Assembly: GCA_003219265.1 (NCBI GenBank)
Contig: QHQE01000003.1
Span: 1 to 34,982 of the forward strand
DNA length: 34,982 nt
Origin: Verrucomicrobiota bacterium
GTDB taxonomy: Bacteria > Verrucomicrobiota > Verrucomicrobiia > Chthoniobacterales > UBA10450
Direction: 5' to 3'
Positions within the stretch are counted from its first letter, which is position 1. Every line of letters begins with the position of its first letter. Under the pieces are notes generated by a model. It was not told where the DNA came from. It saw only the letters and a program-made list of their open reading frames with translations, and searched no databases. Of this stretch, positions 8,456-17,574 are shown one piece after another. Both the position numbers and the translations under genes were made by a program.

Positions 8456-9958
8456 TCATTTGATCTCCTCTGCCTGCTGCGTGGCAAGATGGACATGTTG
8501 CGATGGGCGGATACGCAGAAAAAATTCAAACGTATAACCAAGATTTTCTCCGTAATAACGGTCGAGGCTGTCTGGTCGATCGTTGATCGTGAATTGGCCG
8601 CCCAATCCGATGTCGATGCCATTGCCGTGCGACAAATCGCGAATGTAACCGATCGTGTAGGCGGAAACCGGAAAGATTTTCTCTTCATCCGCCCTCGCGA
8701 GGACGAGCTCGTGGCCGGATTTCTCCACGCGCTCCCAGCGCGCATAAACCGTGTTGCGACCGTGCTGATAATTTGATTCGAGCAGGAACGACTGCGTTTT
8801 CCCCTCGCCGGTGTCGTGATTTTGGCCCCAGACAAAACTGTTCGACCAGTTGCTTTCTTTGGCGAGTGGCCGGTTGTAAATGAGCGACGCAGTTGTGCGA
8901 TGCCGTTTTGTATCCGGCTCGAGCGCTTCGGGACTTTTGATGTAACCGTGCGAAAATTGGAGCGCGAGATCTGGGGTCGGGTTCCAGGAAACGCGCCCGC
9001 TGAATGAATCGAAGCGCGGCTGATCGAAATCGTAACGGTCTTCGTCTGGCTCGCGCCCGGTGAACACACTGCCTTCGATTTTTACGTTGCGCCATTGTAA
9101 GCCGGCTGTCGCCACGCCAAAGGTGATGTGGGTTGAGTCCTGCCAATGATGACCGAGCGGAGCGTCGGGATTGTCCATCGCGGAGAGCCGATGCATAAAC
9201 GTCGGCGGCCCGAGTGCCGGTTCGCCCGGATAACCGACATATATATATGAGGAGAGATCGGGCCCGAGGTTTTGGGAAAGCGAAATCGAAATCTCGTCGA
9301 ACAAATCGTGCGGATGTTGTCGATCGTGCAACGGTTGGCCGTGCCACGATTCGCCGCTTTGAAAAAGAAGCGGATAACCGCGCCCGCCTTCGGTGAGCGG
9401 ATCGAGACTCATCATCAGGCGCGCACCGAGTTGCGTACTCTCGCTGAACGGGTGCGAATACATCGCCATAATCCAGTTCGGCGCATCGATGCGATCGTCG
9501 CCGCGACGGGTGCTCACGTTGGTGTAGCGCGGGAAAATTCCGCCGTGCAACATCAGCATGTCGTCACCAAGCGTGAACATTTTCCCGTACATCGGCGTCG
9601 AGTCCGGCACCCAGGCTGTGCCGGAACTCTCCCGACTCATCGGGTCGGCAATGTTGACCGACGATTGCATCGACATGTGTTCCATCGACATCCCGTGCTG
9701 ATGATCGGAACCATGCATGTGCTGCATGTCCGCTTCATTCGGGGTCGGACGTTGGACGTTGGACGTTGGACGTTTGCTTTTTGGTTTCAGAGGAACAAGC
9801 GTCATCCCGCACTTCGTGCATTTCCCCGGATGATCCATCACCACTTCGGGATGCATCACGCAGGTGTATTTCTGCTTCTCGTGCTCGGTTTGCTGCGCGA
9901 TTGCGACGCTCGTTCCGAGCGAGGCTGCGACGATCAAAATTGAAATCTGTCTTTTCAT
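8456..9958 (-). CDS. Putative outer-membrane barrel protein with N-terminal heavy-metal-binding domain and Met/His-rich linker
   Basis: Start at 9958 gives the signal peptide MKRQISILIVAASLGTSVAIA; then YTCVMHPEVVMDHPGKCTKCGMTLVPL (HMBD-like), MQHMHGSDHQHGMSMEHMSMQ, and an alternating beta-strand C-terminal part. Confidence 0.82.
   Translation of the reverse strand: MKRQISILIVAASLGTSVAIAQQTEHEKQKYTCVMHPEVVMDHPGKCTKCGMTLVPLKPKSKRPTSNVQRPTPNEADMQHMHGSDHQHGMSMEHMSMQSSVNIADPMSRESSGTAWVPDSTPMYGKMFTLGDDMLMLHGGIFPRYTNVSTRRGDDRIDAPNWIMAMYSHPFSESTQLGARLMMSLDPLTEGGRGYPLLFQSGESWHGQPLHDRQHPHDLFDEISISLSQNLGPDLSSYIYVGYPGEPALGPPTFMHRLSAMDNPDAPLGHHWQDSTHITFGVATAGLQWRNVKIEGSVFTGREPDEDRYDFDQPRFDSFSGRVSWNPTPDLALQFSHGYIKSPEALEPDTKRHRTTASLIYNRPLAKESNWSNSFVWGQNHDTGEGKTQSFLLESNYQHGRNTVYARWERVEKSGHELVLARADEEKIFPVSAYTIGYIRDLSHGNGIDIGLGGQFTINDRPDSLDRYYGENLGYTFEFFLRIRPSQHVHLATQQAEEIK
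9747..9774. repeat. Tandem heptanucleotide repeat (GGACGTT)x4 inside a CDS
   Basis: ggacgttggacgttggacgttggacgtt read directly; on the coding strand it encodes RPTSNVQRPT. Confidence 0.95.
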
Positions 9959-10013
9959 GTCGATGTTGAAATTGATTTGAGATGGAATTCGCGTGTGGAC
10001 GCGGTGCGGCTGG

Positions 10014-10075
10014 TGTAGCGGCGCTTGTGCCAAGCGCCGGTCCAGCATTCGGCGGCTGACACAGCCGCCGCTACA
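10014..10075. repeat. 62-bp palindromic REP/MITE-like element
   Basis: Ends TGTAGCGGCG/CGCCGCTACA (10/10 inverted) enclose two perfect hairpins: GGCGCTT-GTGCC-AAGCGCC (10020-10038) and GGCGGCTG-ACA-CAGCCGCC (10051-10069). Confidence 0.9.
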
Positions 10076-10084
10076 ACGCTGGAT

Positions 10085-10519
10085 CTAGGCGGAAACTGGC
10101 GGAGCGTGCGCGAGGATGCTCCGCTGCAAAATCAATTCAGCAAAACTTCGAGCGCCGGGCGGGCCGGTGTCGAGCAAGAGCGGCGATGTCGCGCTTTGCG
10201 AGTTCGCGATGATGGCCAATTCTTCGAAATAAAGATCGACATCGGAAACGCCCGCGTCATTTCGCGCCCAGCCCTTCGTGAATGTCGGAATGATTGCGCG
10301 CAGAATTTTGCAGCATTGAATTCCCCCGGGTTGTGGTGGCGTCTTGGGTTGGGAATGAAACGGACACGTGCTTTGTATTGTGTCGGTTTGCGCAACGACC
10401 GCGCTAAATGCGCAGTGGTTCGAAATCGCGATCCAAGAACAAATGGTAATTGCAACCGCCACACACCGCACGCTTACGTTCACGATTGTTTCAATCGTCG
10501 AAGCGCGGCGAACGCTCAA
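10085..10519 (-). CDS. Hypothetical small protein with N-terminal hydrophobic segment, Cys-containing
   Basis: 144 aa ORF with a probable TTG start overlapping the MFS stop (TTGA); hydrophobic N-terminus, then CPFHSQPKTPPQPGGIQCCKIL. Confidence 0.55.
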   Translation of the reverse strand: MSVRRASTIETIVNVSVRCVAVAITICSWIAISNHCAFSAVVAQTDTIQSTCPFHSQPKTPPQPGGIQCCKILRAIIPTFTKGWARNDAGVSDVDLYFEELAIIANSQSATSPLLLDTGPPGARSFAELILQRSILAHAPPVSA

Positions 10520-11820
10520 ATGCTTTCTTTTGGATCGACGATCGGACTGATGCCGGGACTAATCCCGCCTTGGGGAACAACTTCTTCGCCATCAATCGTC
10601 TTCTCGGTGGCTTGAGTAAACTGCGGTTGTTCGAGCCGCGTGGCCATAATCATCGCGGTGAAGAGCAGCGCAGCCGCTAGATAATAAGGCGCGCCCGGCA
10701 GTTGAAATGAGTGCTTCGGATTGATGAACCAGGCGAAGATTCCCGAAAACAAGAACGGACCAATGACGAACGCGATCGAGCGCAAGCTGCCGATCGCGCC
10801 TTGTAATTCGCCTTGTTCCCGCTCGCTCACCCGATGCGTCATCATTCCTTGCGCCGCGGGAAACGAAATGTTCCACATCGAAATCACTGGAATCGAAGCG
10901 ATGTAAAGTGTGCCGCTGCGAGCGATGCCGGCCATAACCATCCCGACCGCACCGAAAAATTGTCCGATGTAAAGTGTGCGGCGTTCACCCAGCCACGCGA
11001 CGATTCGTCCGGTTAATCCGCCGGAAATCGCCGCGGTGAAGATGCCAACGACCGTTAGCGAAATCCCAACCATTGTTTGATTCCACGCGAAGCGATAAAT
11101 CGCGTAGAGCGCCCAAATGACGAAGACCTCGTGCGAGACGTAGGCGAGAAATTGGAGCGTGGCGAGCTTCCACAATTCCGGATGCGAGCGGAGCAACACC
11201 AGAGAGCCGACCGGATTAGCACGGCGCAATGTGAAAGCCTTGCGATGTTCCAGTCGCAGCGATTCGGGGACAAAAATGTAACCGTAGAGCCAATTCGTTA
11301 GGCTGAAGCCGGCCGCGACCCAGAACGGCAAGCGCGGACTGACATCACCGAGCGGCCCGCCAATCGCCGGTCCCAGAATAAAACCGAGACCGAAGGCGAC
11401 ACCGATCAATCCGAAGGCGCTGGCGCGTTTCTCTTTCGGAACAACGTCGGCGATGTAAGCCATGCCGGTTGGAATGCTCGAGGCGGTAATGCCGGAAATG
11501 ATTCGGCCGACAAACAGCCAGCCGATAGTGGGTGAGAGCGCCATGACAATGTAATCGAGACCAAGCCCGAGATTCGAGAGCAAAATGACGGGGCGCCGTC
11601 CGAAACGATCGGACAAGACGCCGATGACCGGCGAAAAGAAAAACTGCATCAGCGCGAAAATGGTCCCGAACCAACCCAGCCAGTAGGCCGCACTGACCGA
11701 ATCACCGCCGCGAAAATCGAGAATCAGTTTTGGCAAGACCGGCGCGATCAGACCAAGCGCGAGCATGTCGAGCATCACGGTGATGAAAATAAAAACGACG
11801 GCGGCTTTGCGCGGCTTCAT
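10516..11820 (-). CDS. MFS transporter, TetA/TCR-like
   Basis: 12-TM style ORF; LGLIAPVLPKLI, GVLSDRFGRRPVILLSNLGLGLDYIVMALSPTIGWLFVGRIISGITASSIPTGMAYIADV typical of the TetA-like MFS branch. Confidence 0.9.
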   Translation of the reverse strand: MKPRKAAVVFIFITVMLDMLALGLIAPVLPKLILDFRGGDSVSAAYWLGWFGTIFALMQFFFSPVIGVLSDRFGRRPVILLSNLGLGLDYIVMALSPTIGWLFVGRIISGITASSIPTGMAYIADVVPKEKRASAFGLIGVAFGLGFILGPAIGGPLGDVSPRLPFWVAAGFSLTNWLYGYIFVPESLRLEHRKAFTLRRANPVGSLVLLRSHPELWKLATLQFLAYVSHEVFVIWALYAIYRFAWNQTMVGISLTVVGIFTAAISGGLTGRIVAWLGERRTLYIGQFFGAVGMVMAGIARSGTLYIASIPVISMWNISFPAAQGMMTHRVSEREQGELQGAIGSLRSIAFVIGPFLFSGIFAWFINPKHSFQLPGAPYYLAAALLFTAMIMATRLEQPQFTQATEKTIDGEEVVPQGGISPGISPIVDPKESI

Positions 11821-11856
11821 TGGGGCACCGTTAAATCGTTACATCGTTGCATCGGA

Positions 11857-11880
11857 TCACGATTCACGATTCACGAATCA
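11857..11880. repeat. Heptad repeat TCACGAT TCACGAT TCACGAA TCA
   Basis: Read directly in the intergenic region between the MFS and SET genes. Confidence 0.85.
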
Positions 11881-11910
11881 GAGATTAAATCTGTGTTAAT
11901 TTGTGGCAAG

Positions 11911-12441
11911 ATGCTTCGGCTTTCCTATCTCTCGCCGAAAACTGCGTTGCGCGAGAGTAAAATCCACGGTCGCGGATTGTTTGCGACATCGGACATTGCC
12001 AAAGATGAAATCGTGGCGGTGAAAGGTGGCCACATTGTTAGCCGAGACGTTTTGCGCCGGAAAATCACGCCCCCGCTTGGCCCGGTTGAAATTCAAATCG
12101 GCGATGATCTGTTCATCGCGCCGGTGACGGAAGAAGAGCGTGAAGGCTCGATGCTCTACAGCAATCATTCCTGCGAAGCGAACCTAGGCCTGCGCGGCGA
12201 GATCACGTTCGTAGCGATGCGCGATATCCGCGTCGGCGAAGAACTCACTCACGACTGGTGCACGACCGACGACGACAACTATTCGGTTGAATGCAATTGC
12301 GGCGCGCCGAATTGCCGAAAAATTCTCACCGGCAAAGATTGGCAGCGCCCGGAATTGCAAAAGCGTTATGCTGGATATTTCTCAGCGTATCTCGCGCGGA
12401 AGATTGCGGTAGGGCGAGACTCTGGCGAGCCGACGAAATAA
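11911..12441 (+). CDS. SET-domain protein (putative protein-lysine methyltransferase)
   Basis: SKIHGRGLFATSDIAKDE, LYSNHSCEANLG, VGEELTHDWC and post-SET CNCGAPNC. Confidence 0.9.
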   Translation: MLRLSYLSPKTALRESKIHGRGLFATSDIAKDEIVAVKGGHIVSRDVLRRKITPPLGPVEIQIGDDLFIAPVTEEEREGSMLYSNHSCEANLGLRGEITFVAMRDIRVGEELTHDWCTTDDDNYSVECNCGAPNCRKILTGKDWQRPELQKRYAGYFSAYLARKIAVGRDSGEPTK

Positions 12442-12727
12442 TCCGCGGGTCCGCCGAACGTCGCCCTGCCGACAACTACAGCGCGACGTCGGCGCAGGGC
12501 CGGGAACGATGCGCCAAAATCCACGCTCATCCTGAATGACGTGCCGTTCGCCTGAATCGCCGCGCGGGAATTCGATGATGCGCCGCGCGTTGAGAGCGCG
12601 TTCCGCGGCAGCTTTGTCCTCGTAGATTTCGTCCAAAATTCGATCGACTCTTGGATCAATCGGTTTTTCCAGCAGACATTTTTGTTCGGCGCTTAGCGAA
12701 ATTTCAAGTGGCTGTTTGGGCGGCGCA
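12382..12727 (-). pseudogene. Small hypothetical ORF, possibly frameshifted or element-interrupted at its 5' end
   Basis: Reverse-strand frame reads PPKQPLEISLSAEQKCLLEKPIDPRVDRILDEIYEDKAAAERALNARRIIEFPRGDSGERHVIQDERGFWRIVPG with no ATG in frame; MKLFRRRPPQ (ATG at 12804-12806) lies upstream in another frame, separated by a GC-rich palindromic block. Confidence 0.4.
12408..12470. repeat. REP-like element spanning the 3' end of the SET gene
   Basis: GGTAGGGCGA (12408-12417) and TCGCCCTGCC (12461-12470) pair 9/10; followed by bulged hairpin GCCCTGCCGAC/GTCGGCGCAGGGC (12463-12500). Confidence 0.65.
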
Positions 12728-12910
12728 GGCTGCGGACCGGCGCAGCCGTCGCGTCGGCGCAGTTCGCCGGACCCGCCTGAGGTGGCCTTCTACGAAACAG
12801 CTTCATCAGCTAAGGAGATATGGTCGATTTAAACTTGGGCTGTGCCACGGATCGGCTTGACCCAGCGCACGACGCGGCGGCATTATCAAGTTGACAACAC
12901 CGTTTCACCT

Positions 12911-13576
12911 ATGAGCAAATCCTATTATCCAACCGACCGGGCCGGTCGGATCGACTGGCACAGCAATTTCGCAAAAGAATTCCCGAAGGTTAGAAAGGAT
13001 CTCGGATTCACCGATGCCGAGATCACCAATGCGGTGAACGATTCCAAATACGCCGTCCACATCTTGCGGACGCTCGGGCCCGAAATCGATTCTGATCCGG
13101 GGCACGCGGCGAATGCCGTGCTGTCAGGACAATCGTCCGGCGAATATGTGGATCTTCCCGCCGGAGGTAGTGCTCCGACCCCGGTTCGGCCCGGGATCGA
13201 TACGCGCCGGCAGGCACGCGTGGAGCGAATCAAACGGCACAACGCTTACACGGATGCGATCGGCAAACAGCTGAAGGTTGTTTCGGAAGCGAAGTTTGAC
13301 GCTAAAAAATACAAGGCAGAGCTGGGCCGGCCGCGCCAGACCGGACCGACCGTCACGATTCCATTCCGCAAAGCCGGCGGCGAAGTTTCCGGAATTAATT
13401 TGTATCGTCAACGCAAAGGCGAAAAGTCTCCGCAAAAGGTCGGCTTTTTCATGCGCACACCCGCCATCGACACTACCCCCGGTAAATCCGGCCAACTCAC
13501 TTACACCGCTCGCGCCGTCATTGACGGCCAAGAAATCGGCAATCCAAGCGACCTGGTGAGCGTGACGGTCGGGTGA
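12911..13576 (+). CDS. Hypothetical protein
   Basis: Open frame with ordinary codon usage; MSKSYYPTDRAGRIDWHSNFAKEFPKVRKDLGFTDAEI...; the C-terminal part resembles a fibronectin-like beta segment (LTYTARAVIDGQEIGNPSDLVSVTVG). Confidence 0.7.
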   Translation: MSKSYYPTDRAGRIDWHSNFAKEFPKVRKDLGFTDAEITNAVNDSKYAVHILRTLGPEIDSDPGHAANAVLSGQSSGEYVDLPAGGSAPTPVRPGIDTRRQARVERIKRHNAYTDAIGKQLKVVSEAKFDAKKYKAELGRPRQTGPTVTIPFRKAGGEVSGINLYRQRKGEKSPQKVGFFMRTPAIDTTPGKSGQLTYTARAVIDGQEIGNPSDLVSVTVG

Positions 13577-13599
13577 TTGTCGATGTTCCATGCGTGATC

Positions 13600-13627
13600 G
13601 ACGTTGGACGTTGGATGTTGGACGTTT
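13600..13627. repeat. Heptad repeat GACGTTG GACGTTG GATGTTG GACGTTT
   Basis: Same unit, rotated, as the repeat at 9747-9774. Confidence 0.9.
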
Positions 13628-13817
13628 TGCGTTCGATGTTTGGTGGTAGGGCGGCGCCGCAGCCGGCGTTGGTTTTGGCGCGGAGGCGTTGAAATTATTC
13701 GACAAAGCGGTCTTCATTCCCGCATTTCGGGACGGAAAGCCTACGGCCTCCAAGACAACTGCGACTTTCTAGTTTCCGCACGTCTGAGGCGTCGATGCAG
13801 TAGCGTTCCGCTGGAAA

Positions 13818-15251
13818 TCAATAGCGATAATGCTCTGACTTATACGGACCTTCAATCGGGACGCCGAGGTAATCGGCTTGCTCTTCCGTGAGCTTGGTGA
13901 GCTTGACGCCGATCTTTTCCAAATGCAGGCGCGCAACTTCTTCGTCGAGTTTCTTGGACAAAACGTAAACGCCGGCTTTGTAGGTATCTCGATTCCTCCA
14001 GAGATCGAGCTGCGCGAGCACTTGATTGGAGAATGAGTTCGACATGACAAAGCTCGGATGACCCATCCCGCAACCGAGGTTCACGAGCCGGCCTTCGGCG
14101 AGGAGGAAAATTTCGTGGCCGTCGGGGAATGTATATTTATCTACCTGCGGCTTGATGTTCGTTTTCTTCACGCCGGGCGCGGCGTTGAGCGCATCGACCT
14201 GAATCTCGTTGTCGAAGTGGCCGATGTTGCAAACGATCGCCTGATCTTTCATCCGCAGCATGTGCTCGAGTGTGATGATGTCGATGTTGCCGGTGGCCGC
14301 AACGTAAACGTCACCACGGCCGAGCGTCTCTTCGATGCTCGTGACTTCGTAGCCTTCCATTGCGGCCTGCAACGCGTTAATCGGATCGATCTCGGTGATG
14401 ACAACCCGCGCGCCCTGCCCGCGCAGTGATTGCGCGCAACCTTTACCGACATCGCCATAGCCGCACACGACCGCGACTTTCCCGGCCAACATGACGTCCA
14501 GCGCGCGATTCAATCCATCAACCAGCGAATGCCGGCAACCGTAGAGATTGTCGAATTTCGATTTGGTGACCGAGTCGTTCACATTGATCGCGGGAACGAG
14601 CAGCCGGTTTTCCTGATGCATCTTATAAAGGCGATGTACGCCGGTCGTCGTTTCTTCCGAAACGCCGCGCCATTGCTTGACGATCTCGTGCCAGCGAAAC
14701 GGATTGTCGCGCTGAATTTCGAGCAACAAATCTTTGATGACCTGCTCTTCCTTGTTCGCGGATTTGGTCTTCGCCCAATCGCTGCCTTCCTCCAGCTCGT
14801 AGCCTTTGTGGATGAGCAACGTGGCGTCGCCCCCATCATCGACCACCAGCTGGGGGCCTTTGCCGTCGGGATGCGAAATCGCTTGATAAGTGCACCACCA
14901 ATAATCTTCAAGACTCTCGCCTTTCCACGCGAAGACGGAGACGCCTGACTTCGCGACGGCCGCCGCGGCGTGATCTTGCGTCGAAAAAATATTGCAGCTT
15001 GCCCAGCGCACACTCGCGCCAAGATCGACAAGTGTATCGATGAGCACCGCCGTCTGAATCGTCATGTGCAATGAACCGGTCACGCGCACACCGGCGAGCG
15101 GTTTGCCCGGCGCATATTTTTCCCGGATCGCCATCAACCCCGGCATTTCTTTTTCCGCGATAGCGATCTCTTTCCGGCCCCAATCAGCCAGATTGATGTC
15201 GCGGATTTTGTAATCCTGTTTCTTTTCTGTTTGGGTTGTCGTGCTGCTCAT
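13818..15251 (-). CDS. ahcY: S-adenosyl-L-homocysteine hydrolase
   Basis: AhcY signatures: [57 protein letters not shown], terminal PYKSEHYRY. Start [11 protein letters not shown] at 15251. Confidence 0.97.
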   Translation of the reverse strand: MSSTTTQTEKKQDYKIRDINLADWGRKEIAIAEKEMPGLMAIREKYAPGKPLAGVRVTGSLHMTIQTAVLIDTLVDLGASVRWASCNIFSTQDHAAAAVAKSGVSVFAWKGESLEDYWWCTYQAISHPDGKGPQLVVDDGGDATLLIHKGYELEEGSDWAKTKSANKEEQVIKDLLLEIQRDNPFRWHEIVKQWRGVSEETTTGVHRLYKMHQENRLLVPAINVNDSVTKSKFDNLYGCRHSLVDGLNRALDVMLAGKVAVVCGYGDVGKGCAQSLRGQGARVVITEIDPINALQAAMEGYEVTSIEETLGRGDVYVAATGNIDIITLEHMLRMKDQAIVCNIGHFDNEIQVDALNAAPGVKKTNIKPQVDKYTFPDGHEIFLLAEGRLVNLGCGMGHPSFVMSNSFSNQVLAQLDLWRNRDTYKAGVYVLSKKLDEEVARLHLEKIGVKLTKLTEEQADYLGVPIEGPYKSEHYRY

Positions 15252-15256
15252 AAAAT

Positions 15257-16435
15257 CTATTTCGCCGCTTCTCTCAGCGCGTCGGCCTTGTCCGTTTTTT
15301 CCCAAGTGATGGCGTCGAGATCGTCCACGCGACCGAAATGTCCGTAGTTAGTTGTCTTGCGATAAATCGGGCGCAGCAAATTGAGTTGCTTGATGATTTC
15401 GGCCGGTTTGAAATTGAAAACTTCGCAGACTACGCGCTCGAGTTTTTCGTCGTCCACTTTGCCTGTGCAAAAAGTGTTAACGCTCACACTAACCGGTTCG
15501 GGATGGCCGATGGCGTAGGCAAATTGCACTTCGCAGCGGTCGGCCAGTCCTGAGGCGACCACATTTTTTGCGATCCACCGGCCCAAGTAGGCTGCGCTGC
15601 GATCGACCTTACTCGGATCCTTTCCCGAAAACGCGCCGCCGCCATGACGTCCCATTCCACCATACGAATCGACGATGATTTTGCGACCAGTAATGCCGGC
15701 ATCGCCCTCTGGACCGCCGATGACAAAACGGCCGGTGGGATTAATCAGGTATGTCGTCTTCTCATCCAGCCATTCCGGCGGCATTACTTTTTTGATGAGG
15801 AGTTCGATCAAAGTTTCGCGTATTTCCTTTTGTTTCACGTCCGCGGCGTGCTGCGAGGAAACAACCACCGTCGTGACGCGCACCGGCTTGTATCCGTCGT
15901 ATTCAATCGAGACTTGCGTCTTCGCGTCGGGCCGCAGCCACGGAATCTCACCGGCCTTGCGCAACCGGGTCAGCTCGCGGCCGAGTTTATGGGCGAAGGA
16001 AATTGGAGCGGGCATGAGCTCCGGGGTTTCGTTGCAGGCAAAACCGAACATCAATCCCTGATCGCCGGCGCCTTGCTCGGCCGTGCCTTTGCCCTCGGCC
16101 GCGGTGTCATCAACACCTTGTTTAATGTCGCGGGATTGCTCGCTCATTTCGCAAATCACCCGGCAGGTATCGGCGTGAAAAATGCAATCGCCGTTCACAT
16201 ATCCAATGCTGCGAACCGCCTCGCGAACGCGCTCTTCGAAATCAAACTTCGCGTTGCTCGTAATCTCGCCGGCGAGCACGACGAGGTTGCCTTTGGCGAG
16301 GGTCTCGCAAGCGACGCGACTGAGCGGGTCCTGATCGAGACAGGCATCGAGAACGTAATCGCTGATCGTGTCGCAGACTTTATCGGGATGACCTTCGGTA
16401 ACGGATTCGGAGGAAAAGATGTAGCGATGCGACAT
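15257..16435 (-). CDS. metK: S-adenosylmethionine synthetase
   Basis: [71 protein letters not shown]. Confidence 0.97.
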   Translation of the reverse strand: MSHRYIFSSESVTEGHPDKVCDTISDYVLDACLDQDPLSRVACETLAKGNLVVLAGEITSNAKFDFEERVREAVRSIGYVNGDCIFHADTCRVICEMSEQSRDIKQGVDDTAAEGKGTAEQGAGDQGLMFGFACNETPELMPAPISFAHKLGRELTRLRKAGEIPWLRPDAKTQVSIEYDGYKPVRVTTVVVSSQHAADVKQKEIRETLIELLIKKVMPPEWLDEKTTYLINPTGRFVIGGPEGDAGITGRKIIVDSYGGMGRHGGGAFSGKDPSKVDRSAAYLGRWIAKNVVASGLADRCEVQFAYAIGHPEPVSVSVNTFCTGKVDDEKLERVVCEVFNFKPAEIIKQLNLLRPIYRKTTNYGHFGRVDDLDAITWEKTDKADALREAAK

Positions 16436-16443
16436 GGGGAATA

Positions 16444-16478
16444 GTGATTAGTGATAAGTGATTGGTGAAAGGTGGAAA
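16444..16478. repeat. Degenerate heptad array GTGATTA GTGATAA GTGATTG GTGAAAG GTGGAAA
   Basis: Five consecutive 7-mers each starting GTG, read directly; immediately upstream of metK. Confidence 0.8.
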
Positions 16479-16541
16479 AGAAAAACGAGAACTATACAAC
16501 TGAGTCCTGAAAACTCAGGCCGGAACATATTGACCGATCAT

Positions 16542-16570
16542 GATACGTCGATATATCGTTGAACGTTATC
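16542..16570. promoter_or_regulatory. Candidate operator in the metK / ArsR-MTase divergent intergenic region
   Basis: Perfect 10-bp palindrome CGATATATCG (16549-16558) flanked by GATACGT (16542-16548) and ACGTTATC (16563-16570). Confidence 0.45.
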
Positions 16571-17506
16571 ATGGCGTCAACCATTAATTTCCTGCGCCTG
16601 CTGGCGGACCCGACCCGGTTGCGGCTGCTTTTGTTGCTCGAGCAGGAGGAACTTTCCGTGGCCGAATTACAGGGCATTCTCGGCATGGGCCAATCGCGCA
16701 TCTCCAGTCATCTCGCGCAACTGAAGCGAGCAGGGGCAGTGGAGGACCGGCGCGCCGGGAAAAACGTTTACTACGGCCTGACCAAGAAAGAGGAGCGTAA
16801 CTCGGCGCGCGGGCCGATCCGGGACCTGATGCAAGCCCTGGCCCGCGAGGTGCCGGAAACGGCGCGCGACCGGACGGCGCTCAAAGTCACCTTGCGCAAA
16901 CGCCAGGACAAAGCGCGCGAATATTTCGATGAACTGGCCGGCAAGTTCGGACGCAGTTATGTTCCCGGCCGCTCGTGGCAGGCGCTCGCGCATACTCTGA
17001 TCACGTTGCTGCCGCCGCTCACGGTGGCCGATCTCGGCGCCGGTGAAGGAACGCTCTCGCAGTTGCTGGCAAAAACGGCGCGCAAGGTCATCGCCATTGA
17101 TAATTCGCCCAAGATGGTTGCGTTCGGATCGAAGCTGGCAAGGAAACACGGCTTCAAGAATCTCGAGTATCGGCTCGGCGACATCGAGGATCCGCCGATC
17201 GCAAAGAACAGTGTCGATCTTGCCATTTTGAGCCAGGCGCTCCATCACGCGATCAAGCCGGAACGCGCGATCCAATCTGCGCATCGCATTTTAAAAAAGA
17301 ATGGGCGAATCGTCGTGCTCGATTTGCTCAGTCACCGCTTCGAGAAAGCGCGCGAGCTTTATGCCGATCATTGGCTGGGCTTCAGCGAAGTGCGATTGCA
17401 CGAGCTTCTGGAAAGGACTGGTTTTCGCGAGATCGAAATCAGCGTGGTCGCGCGCGAAAAGCAGAGCCCGCAATTTCAGACCGTGTTCGCGACCGGGGTA
17501 AAGTGA
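16571..17506 (+). CDS. ArsR-family HTH regulator fused to a SAM-dependent methyltransferase domain
   Basis: N-terminal LRLLADPTRLRLLLLLEQEELSVAELQGILGMGQSRISSHLAQLKRAGAVEDRRAGKNVYYGL (ArsR wHTH); C-terminal TVADLGAGEGTLSQLLAKTARKVIAIDNSPKMV (class I MTase). Confidence 0.93.
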   Translation: MASTINFLRLLADPTRLRLLLLLEQEELSVAELQGILGMGQSRISSHLAQLKRAGAVEDRRAGKNVYYGLTKKEERNSARGPIRDLMQALAREVPETARDRTALKVTLRKRQDKAREYFDELAGKFGRSYVPGRSWQALAHTLITLLPPLTVADLGAGEGTLSQLLAKTARKVIAIDNSPKMVAFGSKLARKHGFKNLEYRLGDIEDPPIAKNSVDLAILSQALHHAIKPERAIQSAHRILKKNGRIVVLDLLSHRFEKARELYADHWLGFSEVRLHELLERTGFREIEISVVAREKQSPQFQTVFATGVK

Positions 17507-17574
17507 ACAGCGCGCTTCATTGTCGTGTCTAACCTTCGCCGTGCTATAGTCGCGACGAACCCAAATTTCTTCTT

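Noticed and set aside
9747-13627. Repeats at 9747 and 13600 as a possible CRISPR array
   Set aside because: Units are 7 bp, contiguous and without spacers; no Cas genes seen.
13124-13753. 209-aa minus-strand ORF opposite the 12911-13576 gene
   Set aside because: Overlaps a better plus-strand ORF; part of its sequence (KRPTSNVQRR) comes only from the heptad repeat.
16436-16500. Possible SAM/SAH riboswitch in the metK leader
   Set aside because: The leader is A/T-rich heptad repeat sequence; I could not find conserved SAM or SAH riboswitch core elements by eye. A covariance-model search would be decisive.
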